The notes beneath the pieces were generated by a model. That model saw only the letters and a list, made by a program, of their open reading frames with translations, made no database searches and was not told where the DNA came from. A stretch of 64,000 nt of DNA from Massariosphaeria phaeospora. Its lineage: Eukaryota > Ascomycota > Dothideomycetes > Pleosporales. This document shows positions 22,305 to 34,300 of this stretch, piece after piece (position 1 is the first letter of the stretch; every line of letters begins with the position of its first letter). Position numbers and translations under genes: made by a program. The stretch is taken from NCBI GenBank assembly GCA_011032825.1, contig JAADJZ010000034.1:248001-312000 (forward strand). The letters are read 5' to 3'.

Positions 22305-22500
22305 TTCTCCACGGTGGAGGGTCCTCTTGCGGAAACGGAATCTCCGGAACTAAAGAGATAAATCTGTGCGCCTCCAAAAGGATTAACTAACGCAGCAATA
22401 CAACTATAGAAAGCTACAGTTCTATACACAGCGTTTACTTTATGGCGTCTTCAGCCTTAGTTCTGGAGATCCTGTTTCCGCAAGAGAGGGACGTGGAGAA
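22305..22500. mobile_element. Second short inverted-repeat element (MITE-like)
   Basis: Arms at about 22305-22355 and 22456-22500 are reverse complements. They share TTCTCCACG, CTCTTGCGGAAAC, a GATCTCC-like core and GAACTAA, with about 85% identity. The 100-bp loop is non-coding. I could not identify a clear duplication at the ends, so the boundaries and superfamily are uncertain. Confidence 0.55.
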
Positions 22501-23226
22501 CGTAGCGTCGTCCGCCGTTCCCGCATCAGGCTAGACGCTCGCTGCACATACCCGTCCCGGCTCGCTTTCTAATTTAGACAGCACCTTCCTGTCATGATTC
22601 GTTTCCGATGCGCACCCAGGTAAGCCTATCCTCTTACCTCTACAACCCATACACATACAATACCTAGTATGCTATACACAATAGGGCTTTGTAAAGATAC
22701 AAGTAGACTATTTACCTAGTGCTAAAAGCTCCTAGGCTGTCAAAAGGATCGCGAAGTCTTCTATAATACCTATCGGCAATGAGTTCTGCCAGGGAGGTGA
22801 AGGTATCCATTTCGCTTCGCCGTAATGTATTTCGGGCATCTACCTACCTAAATGTCAGAAAAGCACAGGCATGCAAGCTAGCCTAGACAGTTTAATCATG
22901 AACACGGTGTTTTGCAGTCGTCGTGTGCTTTGGCAAGAAGGTGGTTGATTATTATGAGGATGCAGTCCCGTGCGGGACTGCTAAATGCTATGTAATGCTA
23001 TGTAATGCGATGTGTAGATGTAGAGTGCGTATATAGGCGTCGAATAGTGTGCGTGTGTGTATAAAGGGACAATAACATGCGCCTCCGTAGTCATGCGTAT
23101 AGGTATCATAAAAGGACAACACCGAAAAATGCAGGGGGAAAAACGCCGAGGCCAAAATGCCTCTCCTGGCCGAGTCTTCTAATAGTGCCGTGCCCCCGAA
23201 CGCCGTAGTGATGATGGTGGTGATAA
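22501..23226. other. Spacer, nothing recognised
   Basis: It contains a short run of TGCTATGTAA-like repeats at about 22985-23015 and a GT-rich stretch near 23050. It otherwise looks like intergenic DNA at the boundary between the repeat-rich and gene-rich halves. Confidence 0.4.
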
Positions 23227-24204
23227 TTAGCTGCTGTCCTCGCTAGTCGTGGTATCGCTAGCGGAAGCTGACGTCGACTTGTCGGAAGACAGCGGGGCCA
23301 GCGTCCACCGCCAGTCCCGCGTACGTTTCCGCCGCCCGGCGACAGGCGTTTCTGGACACGAATCACTGTCTGATTCAGACTCGGATGAGTCTCGCTTGTC
23401 TCCTATCCGGGGCCCCTTCGGCCGCGGTGATCCTTCTAGTGACGAGAAGGCAGCTGAGCTGGAGTGCGCCGATGCAGACGGGATTGACGGCGAAGAAGGG
23501 ACATCCGCCGAAGCCGCTGCGGGGGTAGCGGAGACCGAGGTAACTGAGGAGTCTGATTCCATGGACGCGCTTGTGGCGATGGAGGATAGAGTGGAGATGG
23601 AAGACTCCAGGTCCGAGTGCGCCAGGGTGTACGTTACGGTCCTGATTTCTTCTTCGAGAGGAGTGCGGAATGATACACGCTTCTCGGCGGGGAACAGTGG
23701 GCGAGCAGGTGCCATCTTGCGCGGTAGAAGTTGGCAGGCCGGGCTGTTGCTGAGTATCGAGGTGAGGTTGTGGGGTTGCTTGTAGGGTATCCGGATGGTA
23801 GCCGACCCGCTAGAGCAGGCCGATGTGAGTGCCGACGAAAGCGTCGAGGCCGAGGTGGGCGTCGAGCTTGGAGGATTTGATGTTTCCTGGCAGCCGCTGT
23901 CGATGGAGAGCCGTGGTCGCGACGGGCGGGCGGAAGCGGGCTGTTCGAGAGCAGGCGCGTCTTGGTTCTGGAAGGTGTTGCGTGCGGTGGGCGAGACGGC
24001 GCTCAGAGTGTCGAGGCGCAAGCTGGAGCCCTTGCCAAAAGTTCGTCGCTGGTGGGTGTCGACTTGCAGCTTGGGGCGCTGGGGCCGCTGGGGTATTAAG
24101 GGCAGCGAGGTGGTCATGGTGGGCGGCGGGGCACGAGACGGGGGCATCGAGTGTGATATGGTCGAGAGCATCATGCGCGCAGGTCGAGACGGCTTCGTGA
24201 CCAC
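23227..24204 (-). CDS. Ser/Ala/Pro-rich protein with PP1-docking-like motif
   Basis: A single exon encodes 325 aa from ATG 24204. The protein is mostly disordered, rich in Ser, Thr, Ala and Pro. Two islands look conserved. One is FPAEKRVSFRTPLEEEIRT at about residues 171-189. The other is a C-terminal segment, SDSCPETPVAGRRKRTRDWRW. KRVSF fits the RVxF consensus by which regulators dock on protein phosphatase 1. In other PP1 regulators this motif is enough for binding but not for function. The basic RRKRTRDW stretch could be a nuclear signal. No catalytic domain is present. It is divergent from the polymerase iota gene over 0.9 kb. I recognise no named gene. Confidence 0.65.
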   Translation of the reverse strand: MVTKPSRPARMMLSTISHSMPPSRAPPPTMTTSLPLIPQRPQRPKLQVDTHQRRTFGKGSSLRLDTLSAVSPTARNTFQNQDAPALEQPASARPSRPRLSIDSGCQETSNPPSSTPTSASTLSSALTSACSSGSATIRIPYKQPHNLTSILSNSPACQLLPRKMAPARPLFPAEKRVSFRTPLEEEIRTVTYTLAHSDLESSISTLSSIATSASMESDSSVTSVSATPAAASADVPSSPSIPSASAHSSSAAFSSLEGSPRPKGPRIGDKRDSSESESDSDSCPETPVAGRRKRTRDWRWTLAPLSSDKSTSASASDTTTSEDSS

Positions 24205-25111
24205 GCGCCAGGGCTGTCGGGGCAGGCGGCGGCGGCGATGGGAGCAAGAGGGGAGGGGAGCCGGCAGCGCGCAGTGGGTGTGGGCGGGCAGCGGGCTTCT
24301 TCAGGTGCACACGGCGTCGTCTCGTATTCTGGCGGTTTGGCTGCTGATGGGGACCGGGGGGCTCAGCGAGGGCGTGCAGACAGGCGATGGGCTCGCTGGA
24401 TCGGGGGTGCGGAGGCTATATAGCACCACAAGCGCAGGGCGGGCGGCCTGTTGCGACTCGCCATGGCTTCTGGAGGCTGTCAGTTGTCGGCCGCGCGCAG
24501 AGCGGAGCACGGAGGTGGTTTCGTGCAGCTGCCAGGAGGCCAGGATGCAGACGGCGGATCATGGATGGGGATGGCGCACTCGCTCGCACAGCTCGACTGG
24601 GAGCGCGCAGACGCCGAGCTGCTGAGCAGACGGCGGCCAGCCAATGGCGGATATTTTTGGGCTTTGGGCGTGCCGCAGTGCTATATTTATCCGGCACTTT
24701 TGCTGCTGCTTGCTGCTTGCTGCTGCGACACGGGGCCGCTGTCAGGAGCCGCACAGGCCCAGCCGTCGAGACGCTCCCGAGGTCGGTGCTGAGCAGTCGA
24801 CGCGGCGAGTATCTAGCGGGTGCGTACGAGACTCTACGAGTACGACGGCCATGGAGCTGGATCGCTGGAGACAGAGGTGCTGCCCAGGTGTGGGTTGCCG
24901 GATGGGGGGGTGCGCGCGAGTGCTCCGTGCTTGGCACTCCCCGCCTGCCTCACCTTCACACGCGCCGTTGGGACGTTTCGCTCCTCCGCTCCTCCACCTC
25001 CATCCACCCCGTGTGCCCTGCTGCCTGCAACCGCGAAACCTGCGAAACCTGCGACACCTGAACCTGTGCAGCCGCCCAGCGTCCTCGTCCACCCGCTGCC
25101 GGCCCATCGCC
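24205..25111. other. GC-rich divergent promoter region
   Basis: This 907-bp spacer separates the minus-strand Ser-rich gene from the plus-strand polymerase gene and must hold both promoters. Many long overlapping frames appear only because it is GC-rich and stop-poor. A TATATA-like block lies near 24415. Confidence 0.5.
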
Positions 25112-27742
25112 ATGGACGGTGCTCGCCACCCACACCGGCAGCCCAAGCGGCAGCTCGACTCCACCATCCTCCACTTTGTAAGCACTGTCCCGGCCTGGTC
25201 AGGCAAGCCGTAGCGGAGCCAGCAAGCGCCGATCGTCCCGAGCCTCGCCATCAGCAGCATCATCAGCGTCGTAATCGCGCCCGGTTCTCCATATAGACAC
25301 GTTGACCCGCGGACCATGGCTAACGTGCTGTCTCACCCCGGCTACAGGACTATGTAGGCCTTGCTCAGTCATCCACGTCCGTCCACTCCACCAGCAAGCA
25401 GCCTAGCTTACATGGCTTGTCCGCGTAGGATTGTTTCTATGCCTCAGTCTTCGAGAATGAAACTCCGGCACTGCGGTCATTGCCGTTGGCCGTGCAGCAG
25501 AAACAGATCGTTGTCACATGCAACTACGAGGCCCGGCGACGGGTAGGCCTTTTCATTCCCTCTTCCATTCTCTCGTCCTCCTCCCTCAACTATTGACTCG
25601 GCTGCAACACGCCCTGTGTACACAAATGCAGAGCAGAGACATTGCAGTTCTCATATCCTCTAGTAGAATGGTCTGCCGAATCAGGCAACGGCATCCGGCC
25701 TCGTACAGACGCGGTACCATGAAGCCGGGGTCAGCTTCTTTGCTGACTTGCGCCAGGGCTTGCACAAGCTACAGCTCATCAAGGACGCGAAGAAGACCTG
25801 TCCCGACGTGGTCATCGTTTTAGGCGAGGATCTCACACGGTTTAGGAATGCCTCGAAGGAGCTCTTTAACCTACTCAGGTCCTTCTCGTGGAACTCACGC
25901 TGCGAGCGTCTGGGCTTCGATGAGGTAATATTGTTTCTCGTCCTCAGCATTTATCCTTGTTCTACACTGCCACTGCTGCCGTTTCCGCCTCGTTGAACTT
26001 GCCCCGTTTCGTTCTTGTCATCTTCTAGGCTCGTACGTAATGAACCTAATTGAACCCTTGATGCACAGGTATTCATGGATGTGTCAGACATTGTCGAACA
26101 TAACCTTGGCCTACTGAACGCACACGACCTGGCCAACTCGTACTTTTGTCTTTCCAAAAATGATCCCACTGTAGGTTTCACCTTCGACGCCTCTGAACTA
26201 GCTGGTCACACCTACCCGCAACCGCCTAATAAGGAACTAGGTAAGCATTACGCACTACCATGACCATTTAGTAATCTCACGATGGGAGCTACTGCGCAGA
26301 ATAACTGTAATCTTAAAACGTCTCACCGACTGGTACGATTCGCGCCTACGGACACAATTAAACAACGCGACTGTGCCCCATGTACCAGAGACCTGAGTTG
26401 CCATCGGTCTCGATAGGTTTCTACTAGGTCCACAAGGCGCTAACACAAAGCAGACGCCTCGCAGGATTCGCTAAGCCTCCGCCTACGTCTGGCATCCCAC
26501 CTGGCCAGGTATTTACGGGAGCAACTCGAATCAGAAAAAGGATACACTTGCGCCGTGGGCATATCCACCAACAAACTATTGGCAAAGCTCGTTGGCAATT
26601 TGCACAAACCCAACGACCAAACGACATTACTGCCGCCATACTCTTCTGAAGAGGACTTGGACAATGTCACCTCTTTTATGGATGGCCATGAAGTCGGTAA
26701 GATTCCAGGCATCGGCTTCAAGATAGCAAACAAGCTTCGAGCTCATGTCTTGCAAAGACCTGCGGAGTTTGACACAGCTTTGGTGTACGGCGGGACGAAA
26801 GAGGACCTACTTGTGGCTGATGCGAGAAGGCATCCCGGCATGGGCCCTGACATGCTTGAGCAGCTATTAAGTGGACCCGGTACCCCGCATGGTATCGGGC
26901 CCAAGATTTGGGGCTTGCTTAATGGATGTGATGACGCCGAGGTTGGGCAGGCACGCGAGGTGCCCAAGCAGATTAGCATCGAAGACAGCTATCTGCGCCT
27001 AGACACCTTGGGTGAGGTGATCAGGGAACTGCGGATGTTGGCGAAGAGCCTCCTTGCGAGACTGCACACTGATCTTTTAGACAACGACGAGGAGACGCCC
27101 GCACCCGACGATGTTGTCCCAGGTCCAACTACTGTCCCTAGACGCTGGCTTGCTTATCCCAAAACCATCCGTCTATCGACTCGTCCGCGTCCCCCGGATG
27201 GGAGTCGGAACCGATCCTTCGCCCGCATCTCCCGCTCGGCGCCTATGCCAAACTTTGTCTTTAGCCTCAAGGAGAACAAAGACACGGTCTCAGAACGACT
27301 AGTCACCGAGACGCTTGTTCCTCTCTTCCACAAATTACACCCTGAAAAGAGCGGCTGGAATCTAAGTTTGATGAATGTGGCGGCTACCAATATGGCCGAC
27401 GCGGCGAGCGAGAAGGGTGGCGTAGGTAGAGATATCGGCAAGATGTTCAAACGACAAGACGATGTGCTAAAGCAGTGGCGAGTCGAGGACACAGACGTGA
27501 TGGAAGTAGAGGAGAAGATGGAGGAAGTCAAAGCCGTGTTGCCAGCAATACCTAATGGAGATAAGGGTGGTTCAGAGGATCTGCCCACACTATCTCAAGA
27601 GGCCAAACACTCTGTGAATGACCAGTGGGAGTCAGAAGACGAAGACATGGCAGATGGCGACCTGTTCTGTTGTGATCAGTGCGGAGCATCGATGCCGTCA
27701 TTTGCAATGGTAGCTCATAGTCGTTGGCATGCTCAATCGTAG
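25112..27742 (+). CDS. Y-family DNA polymerase, iota-like
   Basis: The six-exon model is 25112-25177, 25348-25353, 25429-25542, 25757-25924, 26069-26240 and 26454-27742. Lengths sum to 1,815 nt, giving 604 aa. The protein starts MDGARHPHRQ and reaches STILHF-DY-DCFYASVFENE. The DY pair comes from a 6-nt exon. Y-family catalytic residues are D23 (in that exon) and D117/E118 in RLGFDEVFMD. VVTCNYEARRRGLHKLQLIKDA and GISTNKLLAKLVGNLHKPN match fingers and palm of polymerase iota. The C-terminus has a UBZ-like zinc finger, CDQCGASMPSFAMVAHSRWH, which in relatives binds ubiquitinated PCNA. The enzyme copies past damaged bases in the nucleus. Splice phases agree at every junction. Polymerase eta or kappa is less likely because of the GFDE and NYEAR contexts. 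Confidence 0.88.
25348..25353 (+). other. 6-nt micro-exon encoding a catalytic aspartate
   Basis: GACTAT lies between a CTACAG acceptor (ending 25347) and a GTAGGC donor (25354). It is phase 0 on both sides. It supplies the D-Y needed between HF and DCFYAS to complete the conserved Y-family motif. Confidence 0.75.
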
Positions 27743-28184
27743 TAGACCTCAAGATATCCAAATCGAGCTGGCTTCGATAAGTCGTGAATGACTACATGCA
27801 CATAGATGGATCGCTGGGGGTTGGAGCTGTCCGACAGTTATTAGTGTTACCTTACATAACGTACCACCAGCTCAGTCTATAAATTCACTCAAGACTCACT
27901 AGGGACATATAGTAATACGTAAAGATCGCAAGGTCTTCCCCATGATGTCACCAGATTTCCAAACGACCTTCCAGTTTGTCTGACTAGCACTGCGCGCTCG
28001 GACCAATTCAGATCCCTCGGCTTCCAAGCTTTCCGAGGTCCACTCTCCCATGAACATGTGATTGGTGACTGCAGAGCGCAACTTCACGGTGCGACGTCAA
28101 ACCGTCCTTTCATACTCCCAGTGTCATTTTTGACCGCAAATGTGTCGGTCATATTCCATTACTACACTCCTATTTTGAAGAGCG
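27743..28184. other. Intergenic region between polymerase iota-like and S1P lyase genes
   Basis: The two genes are in the same direction. No further coding exon or RNA gene is visible in these 440 bp. Confidence 0.5.
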
Positions 28185-30012
28185 ATGCCGGGTTCTTCGA
28201 GGCTCCCCGTCAGTCTCCGCGAGACGTTCAACAATGCGCGGAAGAGCTCCGCGCGCGGGCAACTCATCGCCCTCAACCTCGACGTGTATGTTTCTATCGC
28301 GCAAACCTCCTCCATCGAGTAGCCGCTAAGATGTGATATGTCGTAGTTTCCGTAACATCATATTCATCCTCTTTCTCCTTCGCTGGACTCGAAAGTTGTA
28401 CTACAAGCTCAAAGGTCGTGGCATAACCGGTTCCGTTGCCGACGTCTATACCTCGCTTCGCCGAACCCTCTATGGCATATTCCTCCGCCTCCCTGGTGTG
28501 CGCACTAAAGTCCAAACGCAAGTCGCCGAATCCATCTTGAAAATCGAGCGGAAATTGGTACCAAGCGGTCCAGGTGTTGAACGCATCGTTGCGCTTCCAG
28601 CGCAAGGATGGAGCGAGGAGCAGGTGCGCAAGGCGTTGACGGATCTGGAGGGGTTGGAACACACAAGGTGGGAGGATGGGAGAGTCAGTGGGGCGGTATA
28701 CCATGGCGGGGCGGACTTGATAAGGTTGCAGACGGAAGCTTTTGGAAAGTTCACGGTTTCTAATCCGATTCACCCGGATGTGTTTCCTGGTGTTAGGAAA
28801 ATGGAGGCTGAGATTGTTGCAATGGTATGACTGCACCTATGTGTAAGTGGGCAAAACACAAAGCGGAGAAGCTGACAGGCATAGGTCCTCTCGCTCTTTA
28901 GTGCTCCAGAGGAAGCGGTAGGTGTTACAACAAGTGGCGGCACAGAGTCCATCCTCATGGCTTGCCTCAGCGCTCGCAACAAGGCTTATAAGGAACGAGG
29001 CGTCGCAGAGCCAGAGATGATCCTTCCAGAAACGGCTCACACTGCATTCCGAAAAGCCGGCGAATACTTCAAGATTAAGGTCCACCTCGTCGCCTGCAAA
29101 GCCCCTTCTTACAAAGTACACCTACCGTCAATCTCACGTCTCGTCAACCCCAACACCATTCTTCTGGTCGGCTCTGCGCCGAACTTCCCCCATGGCATCA
29201 TCGATGATATCTCAGGCCTTTCGAAACTCGCCTTGAAGAAGAAACTCCCGCTACATGTCGACTGCTGTCTAGGCTCGTTCATCATCCCCCTCCTCCCCAA
29301 GGCCGGGTTCGAGAGCGAGTCATTCGACTTCAAGTTGAAGGGCGTCACAAGCATCTCCTGCGACACGCATAAATACGGCTTCGCCCCCAAGGGAAACAGC
29401 ACCGTGCTGTACCGCTCCGACGACTTCCGCAAATACCAATACTTCATCTCGCCGGACTGGTCCGGCGGCGTCTACGCGTCGCCCTCTATCGCCGGCTCGC
29501 GCCCGGGCGCCTTGATCGCCGGCTGCTGGGCCAGTCTCGTCAAGCAGGGCGAATCCGGCTACATCGATGCGTGCCACAAGATCGTTGGCTCCATGAAGAA
29601 AATCGAAAGCGCGCTCCGCGAAAAGCCCGAACTGGCTGTCGACCTCAAAGTCATTGGCCGGCCGCTCGTCTCGGTCGTCGCGTTCCTGTCCGACACGCTG
29701 AATATCTATGATATTGCTGATGGCATGAATGAGAAGGGGTGGCATCTGAATGCGCTGCAGAGCCCGCCGGCTATCCATGTTGCGGTTACGTTGCCGATTG
29801 TGGCGGCGGCGGATAAGTTGATCGAGGATCTGATTGAGGTTACCGAGGATGTGAGGGAGAAGGAGAGGAGAAGGGTTGTGGAGGGGAAGGGGGCGAAGGG
29901 CGCGGTTAAGGGCGATACGGCGGCGTTGTATGGGGTTGCGGGGAGTTTGCCGAATAAGAGTGTTGTGGTGGATTTGGCGAAGGGGTTTTTGGATACGCTG
30001 TATAAAGTGTAG
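28185..30012 (+). CDS. dpl1: Sphingosine-1-phosphate lyase
   Basis: Exons are 28185-28285, 28347-28824 and 28885-30012 (1,707 nt, 568 aa), close to the ~589 aa of yeast Dpl1. Donors are GTATGT and GTATGA, with acceptors CGTAG and CATAG. An N-terminal membrane segment, FRNIIFILFLLRW, precedes the PLP-dependent fold. PLP-site features include TTSGGTESILMA, HVDCCLGSF and SCDTHKYGFAPKG, where the Lys at about residue 356 forms the Schiff base. The enzyme cleaves long-chain base phosphates to a fatty aldehyde and phosphoethanolamine in the ER membrane. This is the exit step of sphingolipid catabolism. The gene is convergent with mrpl16, with their stops 184 bp apart. The third codon positions of exon 3 are GC-rich up to 29700 and then change character, without loss of frame. 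Confidence 0.93.
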
Positions 30013-30196
30013 GGAGCATGTGAGCATAGCGGGATCGATGGGGTTATTTTTCCAAGCGTTGTGAGTAGTGTGCACTGTTGCTACGTCTAACCTGTCAATG
30101 ACCAATCCGTGATGAATTGGAAATCGAGCGGAGGCGCAGAGTGTGCTGATCCGGTCCCATGATATACGCTATATGGTACAGAGATGCTGAACAAGT

Positions 30197-31019
30197 TCAT
30201 GAAGGACTCGTAGACGGCAGCCCATCCGCTGTCTGTTCAAGAGGCAGTTTCCTTCGAGGCCTCAACAGGTCCGCTTCTGTGAGCCCATTGACGCCAACCT
30301 TCGTAAGCCCCATCACTGCCGGATCACCCTTCCTCACAAACTCATAGAGCCCTATGAAAGTCAGCAACTTCCCATGTCCTCACATCGCAGACAGCCTACC
30401 CGGTAGCTTATTCCCCGCAAGCCTAAACGCATCCTTGACAATCTGCTCATGCAGATCGCCCTGGATCTCGAAAATAATCTTACTAACCGCCACCCTCGCG
30501 GTCCAGCGATCAAAACTGCCCTTGCCCTTCCCCATACGACTCTCATTGCCCGACGTGTACACGCCAATGTTCGCCGCTACCCGCATGTACAGCCGGAACT
30601 TCATCCCACGCAGCCGCTTTCGGATCGTCTCCTCGGCGATGCGCAGCTGGTGCGCCGAGATGCGGCGGTCGTGGTCGCGCATTCGTATGCCGTAGTCGCC
30701 CCAGACGACCGTCGTGCCGCGCATGCTGCCGCCGGTCGGGACGCGGCAGCGGCCTTTGCGCGATTTGCGCGACTCCCCGCCTTTGGGGGCGAGCCAGTTT
30801 TGGCGGAGGGGCGTGGTGGAGAAGGGACGGAGGATGGGCTTGAGGGACGGTGTGCGGAATTGCGTGATGCATGGCTGCGCGAATACTGGGGTTCGTTAGA
30901 GCTGAGCTGAGCGGGGCTTGGTGCGGTGTGGGAGTGCATGTACATCGTGGCCGTGGTGCCGAGAGCGACATTTGGCGCAATTGAGCTGCCAGGCTCTGCT
31001 GTATCCTAGGCGGCGGCAT
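30197..31019 (-). CDS. mrpl16: Mitochondrial ribosomal protein L16
   Basis: The three-exon model is 31019-30944, 30885-30400 and 30351-30197 (717 nt, 238 aa). The core is a bacterial-type uL16: RVPTGGSMRGTTVVWGDYG, ISAHQLRIAEETIRKRLRG and NESRMGKGKGSFDRW, then LYEFVRKGDPAVMGL. The N-terminus is Arg/Ser-rich with FRTPSLKPILRPFSTTPLRQ, a good mitochondrial targeting sequence. uL16 sits near the peptidyl-transferase centre and helps position tRNA in the mitochondrial large subunit. Introns of 58 and 48 nt have GT..AG ends. The first exon and its start are less certain than the rest. It is divergent from rfc1 across 301 bp. Confidence 0.88.
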
Positions 31020-31320
31020 GGTGCTTGTGCGAAGGAGAAGGTCGTCAGTTCATGTCGTGAAGTCGACCTCAAATCCGTGCATACCGCCAAGCTGTGGCTG
31101 GTGCCTGTGGCTGGTAATCACTCTACCAATGCGGCAAGCGCAAGGCGCGAAAGTGATTTCGCGAACGCGTCGTGATGCCTTGGACATTTCCGCCCAAACC
31201 GACCCCTCGTCAGCAACTTCCTTTGTCGCTACAACACAACCACAACGCGTCGACCGTTGACACGATTACCGCCACCGTCGAACTGTTGATTGTACACTAT
31301 TAGATCCGTGTACGATATCG

Positions 31321-34300
31321 ATGCCGACCGATATTAGGAGCTTCTTCGGCGGCGGAGCGCGGGCGAGCCAGGGTGGTGAGAGCTCGCAGAAAGCTGAGGT
31401 ATGGTCCACTCTCCGTTCAAATGGGTTGATTGCCTCACCGCTTTCGTTGCATCTCCGTCTTTATACATCAGCACTCTCTGCTTCAGCCTCACCGGACAAT
31501 GGCGCGAAGGTCGATCGCTCATGCAGCCTTTGGCTGCGGCATTACCCTGGGTGTTTGCAACAGAAGAGCTAACCTCAAGTCACAGAAGCCCGCCGCCAAG
31601 AAAGCCACAGCGAAGAGGCCAGGCCGACCGAGTCGTGTAATCAACGATTCTGACGATGACGACGATTTCGAGGAAGTCAAGTCAGTTGGCCCATTTGCCT
31701 CTGCTGCTGTGATACTCATTGTGGACAGACCCAAGAAAGCCGCGCCGAAACAACCTCCCCCGAAGAAAGCGAAACGCGAACCCTCTCCCCCGCTCGAAGA
31801 GACGACCACATCCGAGTTCTTCGGGAGCAAGAACAAACCTAAGCGCTCGGAGCCGGTAAAGAGGAAGCCGGTCGAATCTGCCCCCCAGGCTACACCCAAG
31901 GCAACACCGGTAAAGGCAAGGGGCAAAAGCTCCAAAGCTGCTACCCCAGCCACCAACGGCAGAGCGTCTGGGAGGTCGAAGAAGCCCGTCAAGTCATATA
32001 TGGAGAATGACGATGATGATGAGTTTCCAGACGACGACCTCGATGCTGACGATGATATATTTGGGGAAGGCTTCAAGAAGAATGGCAAGAAGGATGATTA
32101 TGTCGAGATTGCTGATAGCGACGACGATGATATGCCAATCGCCCTGCCTCATCGCGGAACACCCAAGAACCCAGCGAAGCAACAGAAAACGATCATGGAT
32201 GATGATGACTTTGACCCCGAGGGCCTCGATGTGGATATGAAGGACATAGATGCGGAGGACGACTTCGTTGAGCCAGAGGGAGAAGAGCAAGCAGTCAAGA
32301 GCAAGCCGAAGAAGACTTCTACTGTGAGCCGAAAGCGCAAATCCCCGGAGGTCGATGACGAGGATGAAGAAGAGGAAGCACCTGAGCCGCAAAAAAAGAG
32401 TCGTGCAAAGAAAGCCACGCCGGCCAAATCTCCCGCTAAAAAGAAAGTAAAGAAGGAGGATACAGCCGAGAATGGGGACATCCAAGCAATATACGACAAT
32501 ATTCCACTAGTGCGCCCGCCTACTCCGCCTCCAAAGGACGACACACAGAAGTTCGACTGGAAAGCGAATGCAGGACGTGGGGCGCCAGGACCGGCCAGTG
32601 GAGCATCAGGAGAAATGCCATCTGGAACAGAGACTTGCCTAGCAGGTTTAACGTTTGTTTTCACTGGTGTTCTGGAACGCTGGGGCCGGGAAGAAGCTCA
32701 GCAACTAGTCAAACGCCATGGTGGAAAAGTCACGGGTGCGCCCAGCAAGAAGACTAGCTTTGTGATCTTGGGCTCAGACGCAGGGCCCAGCAAATTACGG
32801 AAAATCAGTGACATGAGTATCAAAACCATCAACGAGGACGGGTTGACTGCGCTCATCGAGCAACTCTCAGCTGCTGGTAATGCTGGTGACTCCAAAGCCC
32901 AAGCTGCGTACAAGGAAAAGCAGCGAAAAGATGAAGAGAAGATTAAGCAGCAGGCAGCTGAGATGGAGAAGGAAGACCAGGCACGCTTGAAAGCTTTGAA
33001 AACTGCGGATGGTAATAGAGGTAGCAAGGCTGCCTCTGCTGGCCAGTCTGCTGCTGACAAAACTGCAGAGCCGTCTGTTGACTCTCGACTATGGACGACC
33101 AAGTATGCTCCCACCTCTCTGAATCAGATCTGCGGAAACAAGACGACGGTTGAAAAGCTGCAACGATGGCTCAAGAATTTCCCGAAAAACCAGAGGACAG
33201 GATTCAAGATGGCTGGCGCGGATGGAAGCGGTGTCTTCAAAGCAGTAATGCTTCACGGCCCTCCTGGGATCGGCAAGACTACAGCTGCTCATCTTGTAGC
33301 CAAGATTGAAGGCTATGACATAGTCGAAAGTAACGCCAGTGATACTCGCAGCAAGAAGCTCGTCGAATCAGGCCTGAAAGGTGTCCTCAGCACAACATCT
33401 TTGCTTGGATACTTTGCAGGGGATGGCCAAAAGGTTGAACAATCAAAGAAGAAGTTGGTACTCATCATGGATGAAGTTGATGGTATGTCCGCTGGAGATC
33501 GCGGTGGTGTTGGAGCGCTCGCGGCAGTCTGCAAAAAGTCACAAATCCCCATGATCCTTATCTGCAACGACAGGCGGCTGCCAAAGATGAAACCGTTCGA
33601 CTATGTCACGTTCGACCTGCCGTTTCGACGACCTACGGTAGATCAGATCCGCTCCCGCATGATGACTATTGCTTTCAGAGAGGGACTAAAAATGCCGCCT
33701 CCTGTTATCAACGCCCTAATCGAGGGCAGTCATGCCGACATTCGTCAGGTTGTCAACATGATTTCCACGGCGAGGCTAGACCAAGACGTCATGAACTTTG
33801 GCAAGGGCAAGGAAATGTCTAAGTCTTGGGAGAAGCACGTGATCTTAAAACCATGGGATATCGTAAACAAGATTCTTGGCTGCGGCTTATTTGCTGCTAG
33901 CAGCAAGGCTACACTGAACGAGAAGATTGAGCTCTACTTTAACGACCACGAGTTCAGTCCCCTCATGCTGCAGGAGAATTATCTTGGCACGAATCCTATC
34001 AGATCACTGAACTACAACGGGAAAGAGAAGAACTTGAAGATGCTGGAACTAGCATCCGACGCTGCGGATAGTATCAGTGATGGCGATCTAGTCGATCGAA
34101 TGATTCACGGTTCACAACAACAGTGGAGCTTGATGCCCACACACGCAGTCTTCAGCTTCGTCCGGCCCGCAAGTTTTGTGTCGGGTAGTCTGGCTGGGAA
34201 CCAGACTCGCTTCACCTCCTGGCTAGGGAAGAACAGCAACCAACAGAAGTTGACCCGAATGGTCAAGGAGATCCAATCACATATGCGCTTGCGTTGTTCG

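Noticed and set aside
24238..25317. Several 100-220-codon frames on both strands between the Ser-rich gene and the polymerase gene
   Set aside because: They overlap each other in all frames, have Ala/Arg/Gly compositions typical of GC-rich non-coding DNA, and no family features.
29320..30105. Long minus-strand frame opposite the S1P lyase C-terminus
   Set aside because: It is Arg/His/Gln-rich, antisense to a conserved exon, and owes its length to the GC-rich codon bias of that exon.
31430..31585. Start of the RFC1 protein in the long frame beginning at 31430
   Set aside because: That segment is the first intron read through. Exon 31321-31398 with its ATG joins in phase to 31586 across GT..AG sites and gives the expected N-terminus.
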